DNA of 64,000 bases from Acinetobacter johnsonii CIP 64.6 (GTDB lineage: Bacteria > Pseudomonadota > Gammaproteobacteria > Pseudomonadales > Moraxellaceae), in assembly GCF_000368045.1 (NCBI RefSeq), contig NZ_KB849230.1, positions 1 through 64,000 on the forward strand, read 5' to 3'. Below the pieces are notes generated by a model that ran no database searches, had not been told where the DNA came from, and worked only from the letters and a program-made list of their open reading frames with translations. The position numbers and the translations under genes were made by a program. This document shows positions 52,964 to 62,120 of the stretch, in pieces (position 1 is the stretch's first letter; every line of letters starts with the position of its first letter).

Positions 52964-53314
52964 TTAGAACTCCAAGCCGTTTTCACGAGCAGCATCAGCC
53001 AAGGCTTTGATACGACCATGATATTTGAAACCAGAACGGTCAAATGCAACTTTAGTAACACCAGCTGCTTTAGCGCGTTCTGCGATTAAAGCACCTACTT
53101 TAGTAGCTGCTTCAACGTTACCAGTTGTGCCAGCACGTAAAGTAGCATCTAAAGTTGAAGCTTGCGCTAAAACTTTGCCACCATCTGCTGAAATAACTTG
53201 AGCGTAGATGTGACGCGGAGTGCGGTTTACACACAAACGAGTCGCACCCAACGCACGGATGTGCAAGCGTGTGCTTTTCGCACGACGCAAACGGGATTGT
53301 TTCTTTTCGTTCAT
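52964..53314 (-). CDS. rplR: 50S ribosomal protein L18
   Basis: The 116-residue 5S rRNA binder ends in KVAFDRSGFKYHGRIKALAD, the L18 signature. It is 14 bp after rplF. Confidence 0.98.
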   Translation of the reverse strand: MNEKKQSRLRRAKSTRLHIRALGATRLCVNRTPRHIYAQVISADGGKVLAQASTLDATLRAGTTGNVEAATKVGALIAERAKAAGVTKVAFDRSGFKYHGRIKALADAARENGLEF

Positions 53315-53328
53315 AAGAACCTCGCGCC

Positions 53329-53862
53329 TTATTTCTTCTTAGCTTCTTTACGAAGTACAACTTCGTCAGAATAACGAACACCTTTACCTTTATAAGGCTC
53401 TGGTGGACGGTAACCACGGATATCTGCAGCAACCTGACCTAAACGTGCTTTATCAGCAGATTTAAGAACGATTTCAGTTGCGGTAGGAGTTTCAGCAGTT
53501 ACACCTTCAGGAAGCGTATAGTCAATCGGGTGAGAGAAACCAAGGTTAAGGTTAACAATGTTACCTTTAACCGCAGCTTTATAACCAACACCGATAAGTT
53601 GTAACTTACGTTCGAAGCCTTCGCTCACACCTTTTACAAGGTTGTTAAGCACAGCGCGAGCAGTACCAGCTTGCATCCAAGCGTCTTTCGACTCAGCTTT
53701 TGGAGCAATCGCTAAAATACCGTCTTCCTGTTTAAGCTCGACCAGCGCATGCAGGGTGAAAGACAAAGTACCTTTGCTACCTTTCACTTCGACCTGCCGG
53801 CCGTTCTGAGTAACTGTTACACCGTTAGGTACAGTTACTGGGGCTTTAGCCACACGAGACAT
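53329..53862 (-). CDS. rplF: 50S ribosomal protein L6
   Basis: The 177-residue protein near the factor-binding site contains the C-terminal signature RPPEPYKGKGVRYSDEVV. It is 13 bp after rpsH. Confidence 0.98.
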   Translation of the reverse strand: MSRVAKAPVTVPNGVTVTQNGRQVEVKGSKGTLSFTLHALVELKQEDGILAIAPKAESKDAWMQAGTARAVLNNLVKGVSEGFERKLQLIGVGYKAAVKGNIVNLNLGFSHPIDYTLPEGVTAETPTATEIVLKSADKARLGQVAADIRGYRPPEPYKGKGVRYSDEVVLRKEAKKK

Positions 53863-53875
53863 GAGGAATCACCTA

Positions 53876-54271
53876 TTAAGAAACAAAAGCAATAACTTCA
53901 CCACCGATACCTGCAGCACGTGCAGCGCGATCAGTCATGATGCCTTTGCTTGTAGAAACAATTGCAATACCTAAACCTTGCTTAACGCTCGGAAGTGCAT
54001 CTTTACCGCGATACTGACGTAGACCTGGACGGCTTACGCGTTTCACAGTTTCGATAACTGGTTTGCCTTCGAAATACTTTAAAGTCAAAGTAAGAGTTGC
54101 TTTGCCTTCAGCATCCGCAACTTCTACGTTTGAAATGTAACCTTCTTGTTGAAGAACGTTTGCAATAGCAACCTTCAACTTAGAGTTAGGCATAGAAACT
54201 GTTTGTTTCTTTGCCATTTGCGCGTTACGAACACGAGTTAACATGTCGGCAACGGTATCTTGCATACTCAT
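53876..54271 (-). CDS. rpsH: 30S ribosomal protein S8
   Basis: The 131-residue primary 16S binder (MSMQDTVADMLTRVRNAQMA, ending GIGGEVIAFVS) is the spc-operon translational repressor in E. coli. It is 12 bp after rpsN. Confidence 0.98.
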   Translation of the reverse strand: MSMQDTVADMLTRVRNAQMAKKQTVSMPNSKLKVAIANVLQQEGYISNVEVADAEGKATLTLTLKYFEGKPVIETVKRVSRPGLRQYRGKDALPSVKQGLGIAIVSTSKGIMTDRAARAAGIGGEVIAFVS

Positions 54272-54283
54272 CTATAGCGCTCC

Positions 54284-54589
54284 TTACCAGCTTGCCTTAA
54301 CAACGCCCGGTACATCACCTTGCATTACTGTATCGCGTAATTTGTTACGGCTTAAACCGAACTTACGGAAGTAACCATGAGGACGACCAGTTAAACCACA
54401 ACGATTACGTAAACGTACTGGAGACGCATTACGTGGTAATGCTTGGAATTTCATCATCGCTTCGAAACGCTCTTCGTCGCTAGCATTTACGTTTGCAATA
54501 ACAGCTTTTAATTCAGCACGTTTTGCAGCGTATTTAGCAACAGTAGCTTCGCGTTTCAATTCGCGATTAATCATACTTTTCTTAGCCAT
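54284..54589 (-). CDS. rpsN: 30S ribosomal protein S14
   Basis: The 101-residue protein is the long, zinc-free S14 form (no CxxC pairs) with RNRCGLTGRPHGYFRKFGLS near the C-terminus. It is 9 bp after rplE. Confidence 0.98.
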   Translation of the reverse strand: MAKKSMINRELKREATVAKYAAKRAELKAVIANVNASDEERFEAMMKFQALPRNASPVRLRNRCGLTGRPHGYFRKFGLSRNKLRDTVMQGDVPGVVKASW

Positions 54590-54598
54590 ATCGACCTC

Positions 54599-55135
54599 TT
54601 ATTTGAACGGGAAGCCGAATGCACGCATAAGCGCACGGCCTTCGTCATCGGTGCGAGCAGTCGTAGTGATGGTAATATCCATACCACGAATACGATCAAT
54701 CTTATCAAAATCGATTTCAGGGAACATGATTTGTTCCTTAAGACCCATTGAGTAGTTGCCGCGACCGTCAAAAGATTTCGCAGAGAAACCACGGAAGTCA
54801 CGGATACGAGGGATCGCAATCGAGATTAGACGGTCTAAGAATTCGTACATACGTTCGCCGCGTAAAGTAACTTTACAACCAATCGGCCAACCATCACGGA
54901 TTTTGAAACCAGCGATTGATTTGCGAGCTAACGTAAGAACTGGTTTTTGACCAGCGATAGCTTGCATATCAGCAAGAGCACCATCAAGGAGTTTTTTGTC
55001 AGCAGCAGCTGCGCCAACACCCATGTTGATCGTGATTTTAGTAATGCGAGGAATATCCATCACATTTTTAACGGCTAAAGTCTCTTGTAATTGAGCCTTA
55101 AGTTCGTCGTTGTAACGCGTTTTAAGTCTGGCCAT
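54599..55135 (-). CDS. rplE: 50S ribosomal protein L5
   Basis: The 178-residue protein links 5S rRNA to the large subunit. KITINMGVGAAAADKKLLDG and GYSMGLKEQIMFPEIDFDK-like motifs (GNYSMGLKEQIMFPEI) are present. It is 15 bp after rplX. Confidence 0.98.
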   Translation of the reverse strand: MARLKTRYNDELKAQLQETLAVKNVMDIPRITKITINMGVGAAAADKKLLDGALADMQAIAGQKPVLTLARKSIAGFKIRDGWPIGCKVTLRGERMYEFLDRLISIAIPRIRDFRGFSAKSFDGRGNYSMGLKEQIMFPEIDFDKIDRIRGMDITITTTARTDDEGRALMRAFGFPFK

Positions 55136-55150
55136 TGCCTTTTCAACCTA

Positions 55151-55468
55151 TTACTTCGCTACCGCCACTGATTCACCATTTGACTTGTAAACGCGAGTTT
55201 TCACGCCTTCAGTCACTTGGTAACCAACACGGTCAGCCTTTTGGGTTGTAGCATTAAAAATTGCCACGTTAGAGATATGAAGCGAAGCTTCTTGTGTAAC
55301 TACAGCGCCTTCAGCACCTGTTGCACGGTTCGGCTTTTGATGCTTCTTAACCAAGTTAAGGCCTTCAACCATAACACGGTCATTTGAAACAGACAGAACA
55401 GTACCCTGTTTGCCTTTTTCTTTACCTGCGATCACAATAACTTGATCGCCTTTTTTAATCTTAGCCAT
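55151..55468 (-). CDS. rplX: 50S ribosomal protein L24
   Basis: The 105-residue assembly initiator has a KOW motif (KGDQVIVIAGKEKGKQGTVL) at its N-terminus. It is 9 bp after rplN. Confidence 0.98.
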   Translation of the reverse strand: MAKIKKGDQVIVIAGKEKGKQGTVLSVSNDRVMVEGLNLVKKHQKPNRATGAEGAVVTQEASLHISNVAIFNATTQKADRVGYQVTEGVKTRVYKSNGESVAVAK

Positions 55469-55477
55469 GATTGCCTC

Positions 55478-55846
55478 TTATAGAACTTCAGGAGCCAGTG
55501 AAATAATTTTCATGAACTGTTCAGTACGAAGTTCACGAGTCACTGGTCCGAAAATACGAGTTGCAATCGGCGCTTTGTTGTTGTTCAAAATAACAGCAGC
55601 ATTATCGTCGAAACGAATCACTGAACCGTCTGGACGACGGATACCGAATTTTGTACGAACTACAACAGCATTCATCACGTCACCTTTTTTAACACGTGCG
55701 CGTGGAATAGCTTCTTTTACAGTAACTTTAATAATGTCGCCAACAGAAGCATAACGACGGTGTGAACCACCAAGTACTTTAATACATTGTACGCGGCGAG
55801 CACCACTATTGTCTGCTACGTCTAGCATACTTTCGGTTTGAATCAT
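55478..55846 (-). CDS. rplN: 50S ribosomal protein L14
   Basis: The 122-residue protein begins MIQTESMLDVADNSGARRVQ, which fixes the start at 55846 with GGAG upstream; a longer in-frame start is rejected. It is first of the spc group, after a 92-bp gap to rpsQ. That gap can form a stem (AATTTCG at 55880 with CGAAATT at 55905), a possible leader structure. Confidence 0.98.
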   Translation of the reverse strand: MIQTESMLDVADNSGARRVQCIKVLGGSHRRYASVGDIIKVTVKEAIPRARVKKGDVMNAVVVRTKFGIRRPDGSVIRFDDNAAVILNNNKAPIATRIFGPVTRELRTEQFMKIISLAPEVL

Positions 55847-55938
55847 TGCCCTACTCCAAAACCGAGCATCACCGGTCACAATTTCGAAAGGCTCAAAGAG
55901 TACTCGAAATTAACCGATGATGCAACAGATACGTCTAA

Positions 55939-56196
55939 TTACTCAGCAGCAGCTTCAACAACTTCAACTAGAGTCCAAGACTTAGTTTTAGAAATTGGGC
56001 GGCTTTCTTTGATAGTCACAACGTCGCCAGTTTTAGCTGTGTTGTTCTCATCGTGAGCATGTAATTTAGTTGAACGGCGGATTGATTTGCCATACAACGG
56101 GTGTTGAACGCGGCGTTCGATAAGTACAACAATAGACTTGTCCATTTTGTCGCTTACTACTTTGCCGGTTAACGTGCGAACTGTTTGTTCACTCAT
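55939..56196 (-). CDS. rpsQ: 30S ribosomal protein S17
   Basis: The 85-residue protein (LTGKVVSDKMDKSIVVLIER) is an early 16S binder and last in the S10 group. Its start overlaps the rpmC stop by 4 bp, implying translational coupling. Confidence 0.98.
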   Translation of the reverse strand: MSEQTVRTLTGKVVSDKMDKSIVVLIERRVQHPLYGKSIRRSTKLHAHDENNTAKTGDVVTIKESRPISKTKSWTLVEVVEAAAE

Positions 56197-56390
56197 TGTC
56201 CGTTCCCCTGTTTTTCGGTAAGGAGTGTCTTAATACGAGCAATTGTCTTACGAGTAAGTGCAACTTCATGCGATTTACCCAATTGACCAGTTGCTTTTGC
56301 CATACGAAGACGGAATTGGTTAAGCTGTTGCTCATCAAGCAAAGCTGTCAACTCTTCTACCGACTTTTCACGTAGATCTTTAGTTTTCAT
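56193..56390 (-). CDS. rpmC: 50S ribosomal protein L29
   Basis: The 65-residue helical hairpin protein sits at the exit tunnel and trigger-factor site (LREKSVEELTALLDEQQLNQ). It overlaps rplP by 1 bp and rpsQ by 4 bp. Confidence 0.98.
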   Translation of the reverse strand: MKTKDLREKSVEELTALLDEQQLNQFRLRMAKATGQLGKSHEVALTRKTIARIKTLLTEKQGNGQ

Positions 56391-56803
56391 TACATTACCG
56401 TCCGAGTCACGATAGTGGTTTTAAACGGAAGTTTAGCAGCTGCAAGCGTAAACGCTTCGCGAGCCAATTCTTCGTTAACACCATCAATTTCGTACAAGAC
56501 TTTACCTGGTTTGATTTGACAAACCCAGTATTCCACAGAACCTTTACCTTTACCCATACGCACTTCAAGAGGCTTAGAAGTAATCGGCTTGTCCGGGAAA
56601 ACACGGATAAAGATCTTACCACCACGTTTAATACGACGGCTGATTGTACGACGCGCTGCTTCAATTTGACGAGCAGTCATTTGACCACGCTCAACAGATT
56701 TAAGTGCGATTGTACCAAAAGATACCGAGCTACCGCGGTGAGCTAGACCAGTGTTACGGCCTTTCTGCACTTTACGGAATTTAGTACGTTTAGGTTGTAA
56801 CAT
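56390..56803 (-). CDS. rplP: 50S ribosomal protein L16
   Basis: The 137-residue protein near the A-site begins MLQPKRTKFRKVQKGRNTGL and includes GGKIFIRVFPDKPITSKPLE. It is 3 bp after rpsC. Confidence 0.98.
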   Translation of the reverse strand: MLQPKRTKFRKVQKGRNTGLAHRGSSVSFGTIALKSVERGQMTARQIEAARRTISRRIKRGGKIFIRVFPDKPITSKPLEVRMGKGKGSVEYWVCQIKPGKVLYEIDGVNEELAREAFTLAAAKLPFKTTIVTRTVM

Positions 56804-56806
56804 GGA

Positions 56807-57559
56807 TTATTCTCCTTTTTCAGCAGAACGATCATTGCGACGACCACGACGCTCTTGACCTTCACCACGACCACGACCGCGTTTAGCTGGACGTTCTTCA
56901 GCTGGAGCTGGGTTCATGACTTGTTTCATGCCACCCAAGATCTCACCACGGAAGATCCAAACTTTAACACCAATCGTACCGTAAGTCGTTTCAGCACGCA
57001 TAGTTGAATAATCGATGTCTGCACGAAGTGTATGCAAAGGTACGCGACCTTCACGATACCACTCAGTACGAGCAATCTCAGCACCACCTAAACGGCCTGA
57101 TACTTCAACTTTGATACCTTTAGCACCAGCACGCATTGTGTTTTGAACCGCACGCTTCATAGCACGACGGAACATTACACGTTTTTCTAATTGAGAAGCG
57201 ATAGCTTCAGCAACTAAACGAGCGTCTAAGTCTGGGCGATCGATTTCATTGATACTTACTTGCGCTGGAATACCCATAATTTGAGTAAGTTCACGCTGTA
57301 GTTTCTCAATGTCTTCGCCTTTTTTACCGATAACGATACCAGGACGTGCAGTGCTAATAGTTACTTTAGCAGCGCCCGTAGGACGTTCGATAAGAATATT
57401 GCTGATCATTGCATTCTTAAGTTTTTTAGTTAAAAACTCACGAACTTGAAGATCTTTAAGCAAGTATTCAGCGTATTGTTTCGGACTCGCATACCAGTTG
57501 GCGTTATGACGTTTTACAACACCAAGGCGGATACCGATTGGATGAACCTTCTGACCCAT
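56807..57559 (-). CDS. rpsC: 30S ribosomal protein S3
   Basis: The 250-residue protein of the mRNA entry site has an N-terminal KH domain and VSGRLGGAEIARTEWYREGR. The C-terminal ~30 residues are an Arg/Glu/Gly-rich tail (RGRGEGQERRGRRNDRSAEK), longer than the E. coli protein (233). It is 1 bp after rplV. Confidence 0.98.
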   Translation of the reverse strand: MGQKVHPIGIRLGVVKRHNANWYASPKQYAEYLLKDLQVREFLTKKLKNAMISNILIERPTGAAKVTISTARPGIVIGKKGEDIEKLQRELTQIMGIPAQVSINEIDRPDLDARLVAEAIASQLEKRVMFRRAMKRAVQNTMRAGAKGIKVEVSGRLGGAEIARTEWYREGRVPLHTLRADIDYSTMRAETTYGTIGVKVWIFRGEILGGMKQVMNPAPAEERPAKRGRGRGEGQERRGRRNDRSAEKGE

Positions 57560-57560
57560 A

Positions 57561-57893
57561 TCAAACCCCTACCTTAACGGTAATGTGACAAGTACGCTTA
57601 GTAATACGATCTGCACGGCCTTTAGCACGTGGCATAATACGTTTAAGGCTAGTGCCTTCATCAACGTAAATCGTAGTAACCTTAAGGTCGTCTACATCTA
57701 AACTGTTATTGTGTTCAGCGTTTGCAATTGCAGATTCCAATGCTTTTTTAACCAAAACTGCAGCTTTTTTGTTGCTGAAGTTGAGAATATTAAGCGCGTG
57801 AGCAACAGATTTGCCACGGATTAGGTCTGCAACCAAACGAGTTTTTTGTGCCGAGATAGCGGCACCGCGTAATTTAGCAGTAACTTCCATCAT
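57561..57893 (-). CDS. rplV: 50S ribosomal protein L22
   Basis: The 110-residue tunnel protein contains KKALESAIANAEHNNSLDVD and the loop KRIMPRAKGRADRI. Two adjacent ATGs (57893, 57890) are possible starts; AAGG lies 4 or 7 nt upstream. It is 6 bp after rpsS. Confidence 0.98.
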   Translation of the reverse strand: MMEVTAKLRGAAISAQKTRLVADLIRGKSVAHALNILNFSNKKAAVLVKKALESAIANAEHNNSLDVDDLKVTTIYVDEGTSLKRIMPRAKGRADRITKRTCHITVKVGV

Positions 57894-57899
57894 AGCACC

Positions 57900-58175
57900 T
57901 TAACGTTTAGATTTCTTGTCAACACCGTGACCACGATAGGTACGAGTTGGCGCGAATTCACCAAGTTTGTGACCAACCATATGTTCAGATACGATCACTG
58001 GAACATGGTTACGGCCATTATGTACAGAAATTGTTAAACCAACAAAATCTGGGAGGATCATCGAACGACGCGACCAAGTTTTGATCGGCTTACGGTTATT
58101 AGCCGCGATAGCCGCTTCAACCTTAGCGAACAAGTGCGCATCGACGAATGGGCCTTTTTTCAGAGAACGAGGCAT
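57900..58175 (-). CDS. rpsS: 30S ribosomal protein S19
   Basis: The 91-residue head protein begins MPRSLKKGPFVDAHL and contains the conserved HNGRNHVPVIVSEHMVGHKL. It is 19 bp after rplB. Confidence 0.98.
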   Translation of the reverse strand: MPRSLKKGPFVDAHLFAKVEAAIAANNRKPIKTWSRRSMILPDFVGLTISVHNGRNHVPVIVSEHMVGHKLGEFAPTRTYRGHGVDKKSKR

Positions 58176-58194
58176 TGTCAGATTCCTTTACTTG

Positions 58195-59019
58195 TTACTT
58201 AACGCGACGGTCGCGAATAATCATCTTAGTCGTACGCTTATTGGTACGTGTCTTGTACCCTTTAGCTTTTTGACCCCATGGGCTTACAGGTTGAATACCT
58301 TTGCTACGACCTTCACCACCACCGTGCGGGTGATCTACTGGGTTCATCGCCATACCACGAACGGTAGGACGAACGCCACGCCAGCGTGCTGCACCTGCTT
58401 TACCAAGTGAACGAAGGTTGCTTTCTTGGTTAGAAACTTCACCAAGAACTGCACGGCACTCAACGTGAATTTTACGCATTTCACCAGAACGTAAACGAAC
58501 GATAGCGTAAGAACCGTCACGACCCAACAACTGAACTGAAGTACCAGCAGAACGAGCTAATTGCGCGCCTTTACCGATTTTAAGTTCGATGTTGTGAAGA
58601 GTAGAACCGATAGGCATGTTGCGAAGCGGTAAACAGTTACCTGGACGAATTGGAGCATCGTTACCAGATTGAACTTTATCGCCAGCGCGAAGGCCTTTAG
58701 GCGCGATGATGTAGCGACGCTCACCATCAGCATACAATACTAGTGCAATGTGTGCTGTACGGTTAGGATCGTATTCAATACGCTCTACAGTTGCAGGAAT
58801 ACCATCTTTGTTACGTTTAAAGTCAACTAGACGGTAGTGCTGCTTGTGACCGCCACCAACGTGACGAGTCGTGATGTGACCGTTGTTATTACGACCACCA
58901 GTACGTTTTTTAGCTTCAACCAACGGAGCATAAGGCGCACCTTTGTGAAGATGGTCGTGAACGACTTTCTCTACAAAGCGACGTCCAGGAGACGTTGGCT
59001 TACATTTTTGAATTGGCAT
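58195..59019 (-). CDS. rplB: 50S ribosomal protein L2
   Basis: The 274-residue protein is required for peptidyl-transferase activity and subunit joining. It contains RGVRPTVRGMAMNPVDHPHG, with the essential His of that loop, followed by GGGEGR. It is 11 bp after rplW. Confidence 0.98.
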   Translation of the reverse strand: MPIQKCKPTSPGRRFVEKVVHDHLHKGAPYAPLVEAKKRTGGRNNNGHITTRHVGGGHKQHYRLVDFKRNKDGIPATVERIEYDPNRTAHIALVLYADGERRYIIAPKGLRAGDKVQSGNDAPIRPGNCLPLRNMPIGSTLHNIELKIGKGAQLARSAGTSVQLLGRDGSYAIVRLRSGEMRKIHVECRAVLGEVSNQESNLRSLGKAGAARWRGVRPTVRGMAMNPVDHPHGGGEGRSKGIQPVSPWGQKAKGYKTRTNKRTTKMIIRDRRVK

Positions 59020-59030
59020 AATTCTCGTCC

Positions 59031-59351
59031 TTATTCCGCTGCGCTTTCAGCGGTATCGCCCAAGTCAGCCATTTCAACATCTTGGCCAGCTTTCAGGGTG
59101 ACGTATGCTTTTTTAACATCAGAACGACGTCCTAATGTTTTACCAAAGCGTTTAGTCTTACCTTTAGTGATCGTTGTGTTAACTTTAACAACTTGAACAC
59201 CAAACAATTGCTCAACAGCTTTTTTGATTTCAAGTTTGTTTGCATCAAGTGCAACTTTGAAAACTTGAACACCAGCAGTTTCGCCTAAAACTTGTGCTTT
59301 TTCTGAGAATACAGGTCCTTGTAGGACTTGATAGATACGTTCGTTGTTCAT
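59031..59351 (-). CDS. rplW: 50S ribosomal protein L23
   Basis: The 106-residue protein docks trigger factor and SRP at the tunnel exit. VLQGPVFSEKAQVLGE and NTTITKGKTKRFGKTLGRRS are typical. Its start overlaps the rplD stop by 4 bp. Confidence 0.98.
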   Translation of the reverse strand: MNNERIYQVLQGPVFSEKAQVLGETAGVQVFKVALDANKLEIKKAVEQLFGVQVVKVNTTITKGKTKRFGKTLGRRSDVKKAYVTLKAGQDVEMADLGDTAESAAE

Positions 59352-59950
59352 CCGAGTTCTACCTCAATTTTCTTAGCAGCAGCTACAGACATAACAACTT
59401 TATCGAACGCAATCAAGCTAACAGGATCGATAGCAGCAGCATCAACCACATCAACGTGTGGAATGTTGCGCGCTGCAAGGTATAGATTCTCATCTACAGA
59501 TTCTGTAACGATCAATGCACGAGTAGCATTCAAGTCGTTAAGTTTTGCAAGCAACTCTTTAGTTTTTGGAGCAGCAACAGCAAACTCTTCAACCAATACA
59601 AGACGATCTTGGCGAACAAGTTCAGCTAAGATACATTGCATTGCACCGCGATACATTTTGCGGTTAACTTTTTGAGACCAATCTTGTGGGCGAGCAGCAA
59701 AAGTTTTACCACCACCTACCCAGATTGGGCTACGAATAGAACCAGCACGAGCGCGACCAGTACCTTTTTGACGGAATGGCTTTTTGCCACCGCCAGAAAC
59801 GTCTGCACGTGATTTCTGAGCTTTTGAACCTTGACGGCCACCAGCTAAATAAGCTGTAACAACCTGGTGTACAAGAGCTTCATTGAATTCACGACCGAAC
59901 GCAACTTCTGATAATTCAACAGCAGAGCCGGAAACAGTATTTAAATTCAC
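59348..59950 (-). CDS. rplD: 50S ribosomal protein L4
   Basis: The 200-residue protein has the tunnel-lining loop (KKPFRQKGTGRARAGSIRSP). In E. coli L4 also represses the S10 operon by transcription attenuation and translation control at the leader. It is 11 bp after rplC. Confidence 0.98.
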   Translation of the reverse strand: MNLNTVSGSAVELSEVAFGREFNEALVHQVVTAYLAGGRQGSKAQKSRADVSGGGKKPFRQKGTGRARAGSIRSPIWVGGGKTFAARPQDWSQKVNRKMYRGAMQCILAELVRQDRLVLVEEFAVAAPKTKELLAKLNDLNATRALIVTESVDENLYLAARNIPHVDVVDAAAIDPVSLIAFDKVVMSVAAAKKIEVELG

Positions 59951-59961
59951 GTTATTTCCCC

Positions 59962-60600
59962 TCAGGCCTTGATCGTAGGACGAACAGTTACGTCACCACC
60001 AGTAGCGCCAGGAATCGCACCTTTCACTACTAAAACTGAACGTTCTGCGTCGATAGATACAATTTCTAGACCCTGTACAGTTACGCGCTCAGCACCTAAA
60101 TGGCCAGCCATTTTTTTGCCTTTGAACACGCGACCAGGAGTCTGGTTTTGACCTGTAGAACCCAGAACACGGTGAGAAAGTGAGTTACCGTGAGTCGCAT
60201 CTTGCGTACGGAAGTTCCAACGCTTAACACCACCTTGGAAACCTTTACCTTTCGACTGACCAGTTACGTCAACTACTTGACCAACTGTGAACATGTCTAC
60301 ACCGATAGTTCCACCAACTTCACGACCTTCAAGATCAGCTTCTGTTGCACGGAATTCTTGAACTAGACGACCAGCAGCAACACCCGCTTTCGCGAAGTGA
60401 CCTTTCTGAGCGTTAGTTACGCGAGATTCGCGACGTTCACCAGTAGTGATTTGAATCGCCTGATAACCATCAGTTTCAAGCGTTTTGATTTGAGTGATGC
60501 GGTTAGGATCAACCTCAATCACTGTAACAGGCACAGAAACACCAGCATCTGTAAAGATACGTGTCATACCGCACTTGCGACCGACTAAACCAATAGCCAT
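59962..60600 (-). CDS. rplC: 50S ribosomal protein L3
   Basis: The 212-residue assembly protein starts MAIGLVGRKCGMTRIF and has the central RTQDATHGNSLSHRVLGSTG loop near the peptidyl-transferase centre. The ATG at 60600 is preferred: GAGG is 9 nt upstream, whereas the ATG two codons earlier (60606) is only 3 nt from it. It is 60 bp after rpsJ. Confidence 0.98.
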   Translation of the reverse strand: MAIGLVGRKCGMTRIFTDAGVSVPVTVIEVDPNRITQIKTLETDGYQAIQITTGERRESRVTNAQKGHFAKAGVAAGRLVQEFRATEADLEGREVGGTIGVDMFTVGQVVDVTGQSKGKGFQGGVKRWNFRTQDATHGNSLSHRVLGSTGQNQTPGRVFKGKKMAGHLGAERVTVQGLEIVSIDAERSVLVVKGAIPGATGGDVTVRPTIKA

Positions 60601-60660
60601 GTGCATAAACCTCTAAAAAAGCGGCCTAATTAACTTAGAGCGTTAATTAACCCGAAAGCC

Positions 60661-60972
60661 TTAACCCAATGCGATCTGAACATCAACACCAGCTGCAAGA
60701 TCTAACTTCATCAATGCATCTACAGTTTTGTCTGTAGGTTGAACGATGTCGATCAAACGTTTATAAGTGCGGATCTCGTATTGGTCACGCGCATCTTTGT
60801 TAACGTGTGGTGATGTTAAAACGTTAAAACGTTCAATGCGTGTAGGCATTGGAATTGGACCACAAACTTGTGCGCCAGTACGTTTTGCTGTTTCTACGAT
60901 TTCTTGAGCTGATTGATCAATTAAACGGTGATCAAAAGACTTCAAACGGATACGAATTCTCTGGTTAGACAT
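60661..60972 (-). CDS. rpsJ: 30S ribosomal protein S10 (NusE)
   Basis: The 103-residue protein begins MSNQRIRIRLKSFDHRLIDQ and contains GPIPMPTRIERFNVLTSPHV. It also serves as NusE in rRNA antitermination. The start at 60972 has GGAG 9 nt upstream. It is the first gene of the S10 operon; no rpsL, rpsG, fusA or tuf gene lies immediately upstream. Confidence 0.98.
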   Translation of the reverse strand: MSNQRIRIRLKSFDHRLIDQSAQEIVETAKRTGAQVCGPIPMPTRIERFNVLTSPHVNKDARDQYEIRTYKRLIDIVQPTDKTVDALMKLDLAAGVDVQIALG

Positions 60973-61123
60973 ACCAGTAAACTCCAAGCCAAATATATAA
61001 AGAATCACTCCTGACGCATCTCACCCCACTAAAAGGTAAGTGTCAAGAGCAGTGAAATATCACTAAGGTCATGATCGATGCCACGACTGTCACGATGTTA
61101 ACTACTTTATTCGCAGCCAACCC

Positions 61124-61173
61124 CCTTTCATTAAAGGGTCGCTCATTATAGCCATTGTTTAATGCATAAGCAA
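61124..61173 (-). promoter_or_regulatory. S10 operon promoter and leader hairpin
   Basis: On the minus strand TTGCTT (61168-61173) and a perfect TATAAT (61145-61150) are 17 bp apart. Just past the predicted start, CCCTTT and AAAGGG (about 61124-61139) form a short hairpin. This leaves a ~165-nt leader before rpsJ, comparable with the L4-controlled leader of E. coli. Control by L4 is inferred. Confidence 0.75.
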
Positions 61174-61236
61174 ATTCATTTTTGATTTTTTACAATATAT
61201 TCAATTTGTTTGGATTATCAGTAGCTTAAAAAAGCA

Positions 61237-61974
61237 TCAATAGACTGTTTGCCGCAACACATAATCAATTGCACTATTAAGAATTTGATTTCCCTCAATA
61301 AAATTTAATTTCGGCGATTTTTTCAATTCGGTTTCAGTTGCCACGTATTGCCCCGAAAACTTATTCAGCTCGTCATCATTTTCTAAAAAAAGTGCTAAGG
61401 TTTCTGGCACCATCTCTGGGTGAAATTGAAAACCCAATACATTCTTTCCAATTTGGTACATTTGATTGCGACAGACGGTATTTTCAGCCAAATGTACAGC
61501 ACCTTTTGGAATTTCAAAGGTCTCGCTATGCCATTGCATCACATTAAACTGTTCAGGTAACTCAAAGCATTCTGTTGGGACATGCTGGATTTTGCGTACT
61601 GTTGCCCAACCCAACTCCTGTTGTTCATTGCGACTGACCGCAGCTCCAAGTGCATTGGCAATCAGTTGCCCACCCAAGCATAAACCAATCGCAGGCTTTC
61701 CTGCGGCCAAGTAACGCCTTAACCAACGCTTCTCAATCTTCAACCATGGAAAATTCGCTTCATCATTCACACTCATGGTACCGCCCATAATGATGAGTAA
61801 GTCAACATCCTCAATACTCGGTAAAGCTTCTATCTCTAAGGCTTGATCTATAGGTAAAGCAAAAAACTCTGTTGCACTGATCACTGCACCTTGTTGTTTT
61901 AAATATGTATAGCAACTGCCGAACCCTTCACCAGCAATATGCTGAAAATAATGTACTTTTAAATGCGACGTCAT
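61237..61974 (-). CDS. Class I glutamine amidotransferase-like protein
   Basis: The 245-residue protein is a stand-alone GATase1 domain with the complete triad: Cys99 in GLCLGGQL, and His185 and Glu187 in GFQFHPEM. Such proteins act on gamma-glutamyl compounds or serve as amidotransferase subunits; the partner and substrate are unknown. It lies between the S10 promoter region and the divergent metC-like gene. Confidence 0.88.
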   Translation of the reverse strand: MTSHLKVHYFQHIAGEGFGSCYTYLKQQGAVISATEFFALPIDQALEIEALPSIEDVDLLIIMGGTMSVNDEANFPWLKIEKRWLRRYLAAGKPAIGLCLGGQLIANALGAAVSRNEQQELGWATVRKIQHVPTECFELPEQFNVMQWHSETFEIPKGAVHLAENTVCRNQMYQIGKNVLGFQFHPEMVPETLALFLENDDELNKFSGQYVATETELKKSPKLNFIEGNQILNSAIDYVLRQTVY

Positions 61975-62120
61975 GCGCTTATGCCTTCTTTTTACTATCC
62001 TTATAGATGATTTAGCAAAATTGAAGCCAACTTTTTATTTTGTTTACCTTTATTCACATTTGTTCAATTTTCTCGCCTATTTAGAAACTTTCTCTTAAGC
62101 TAAAAACAATTTATCGCTTT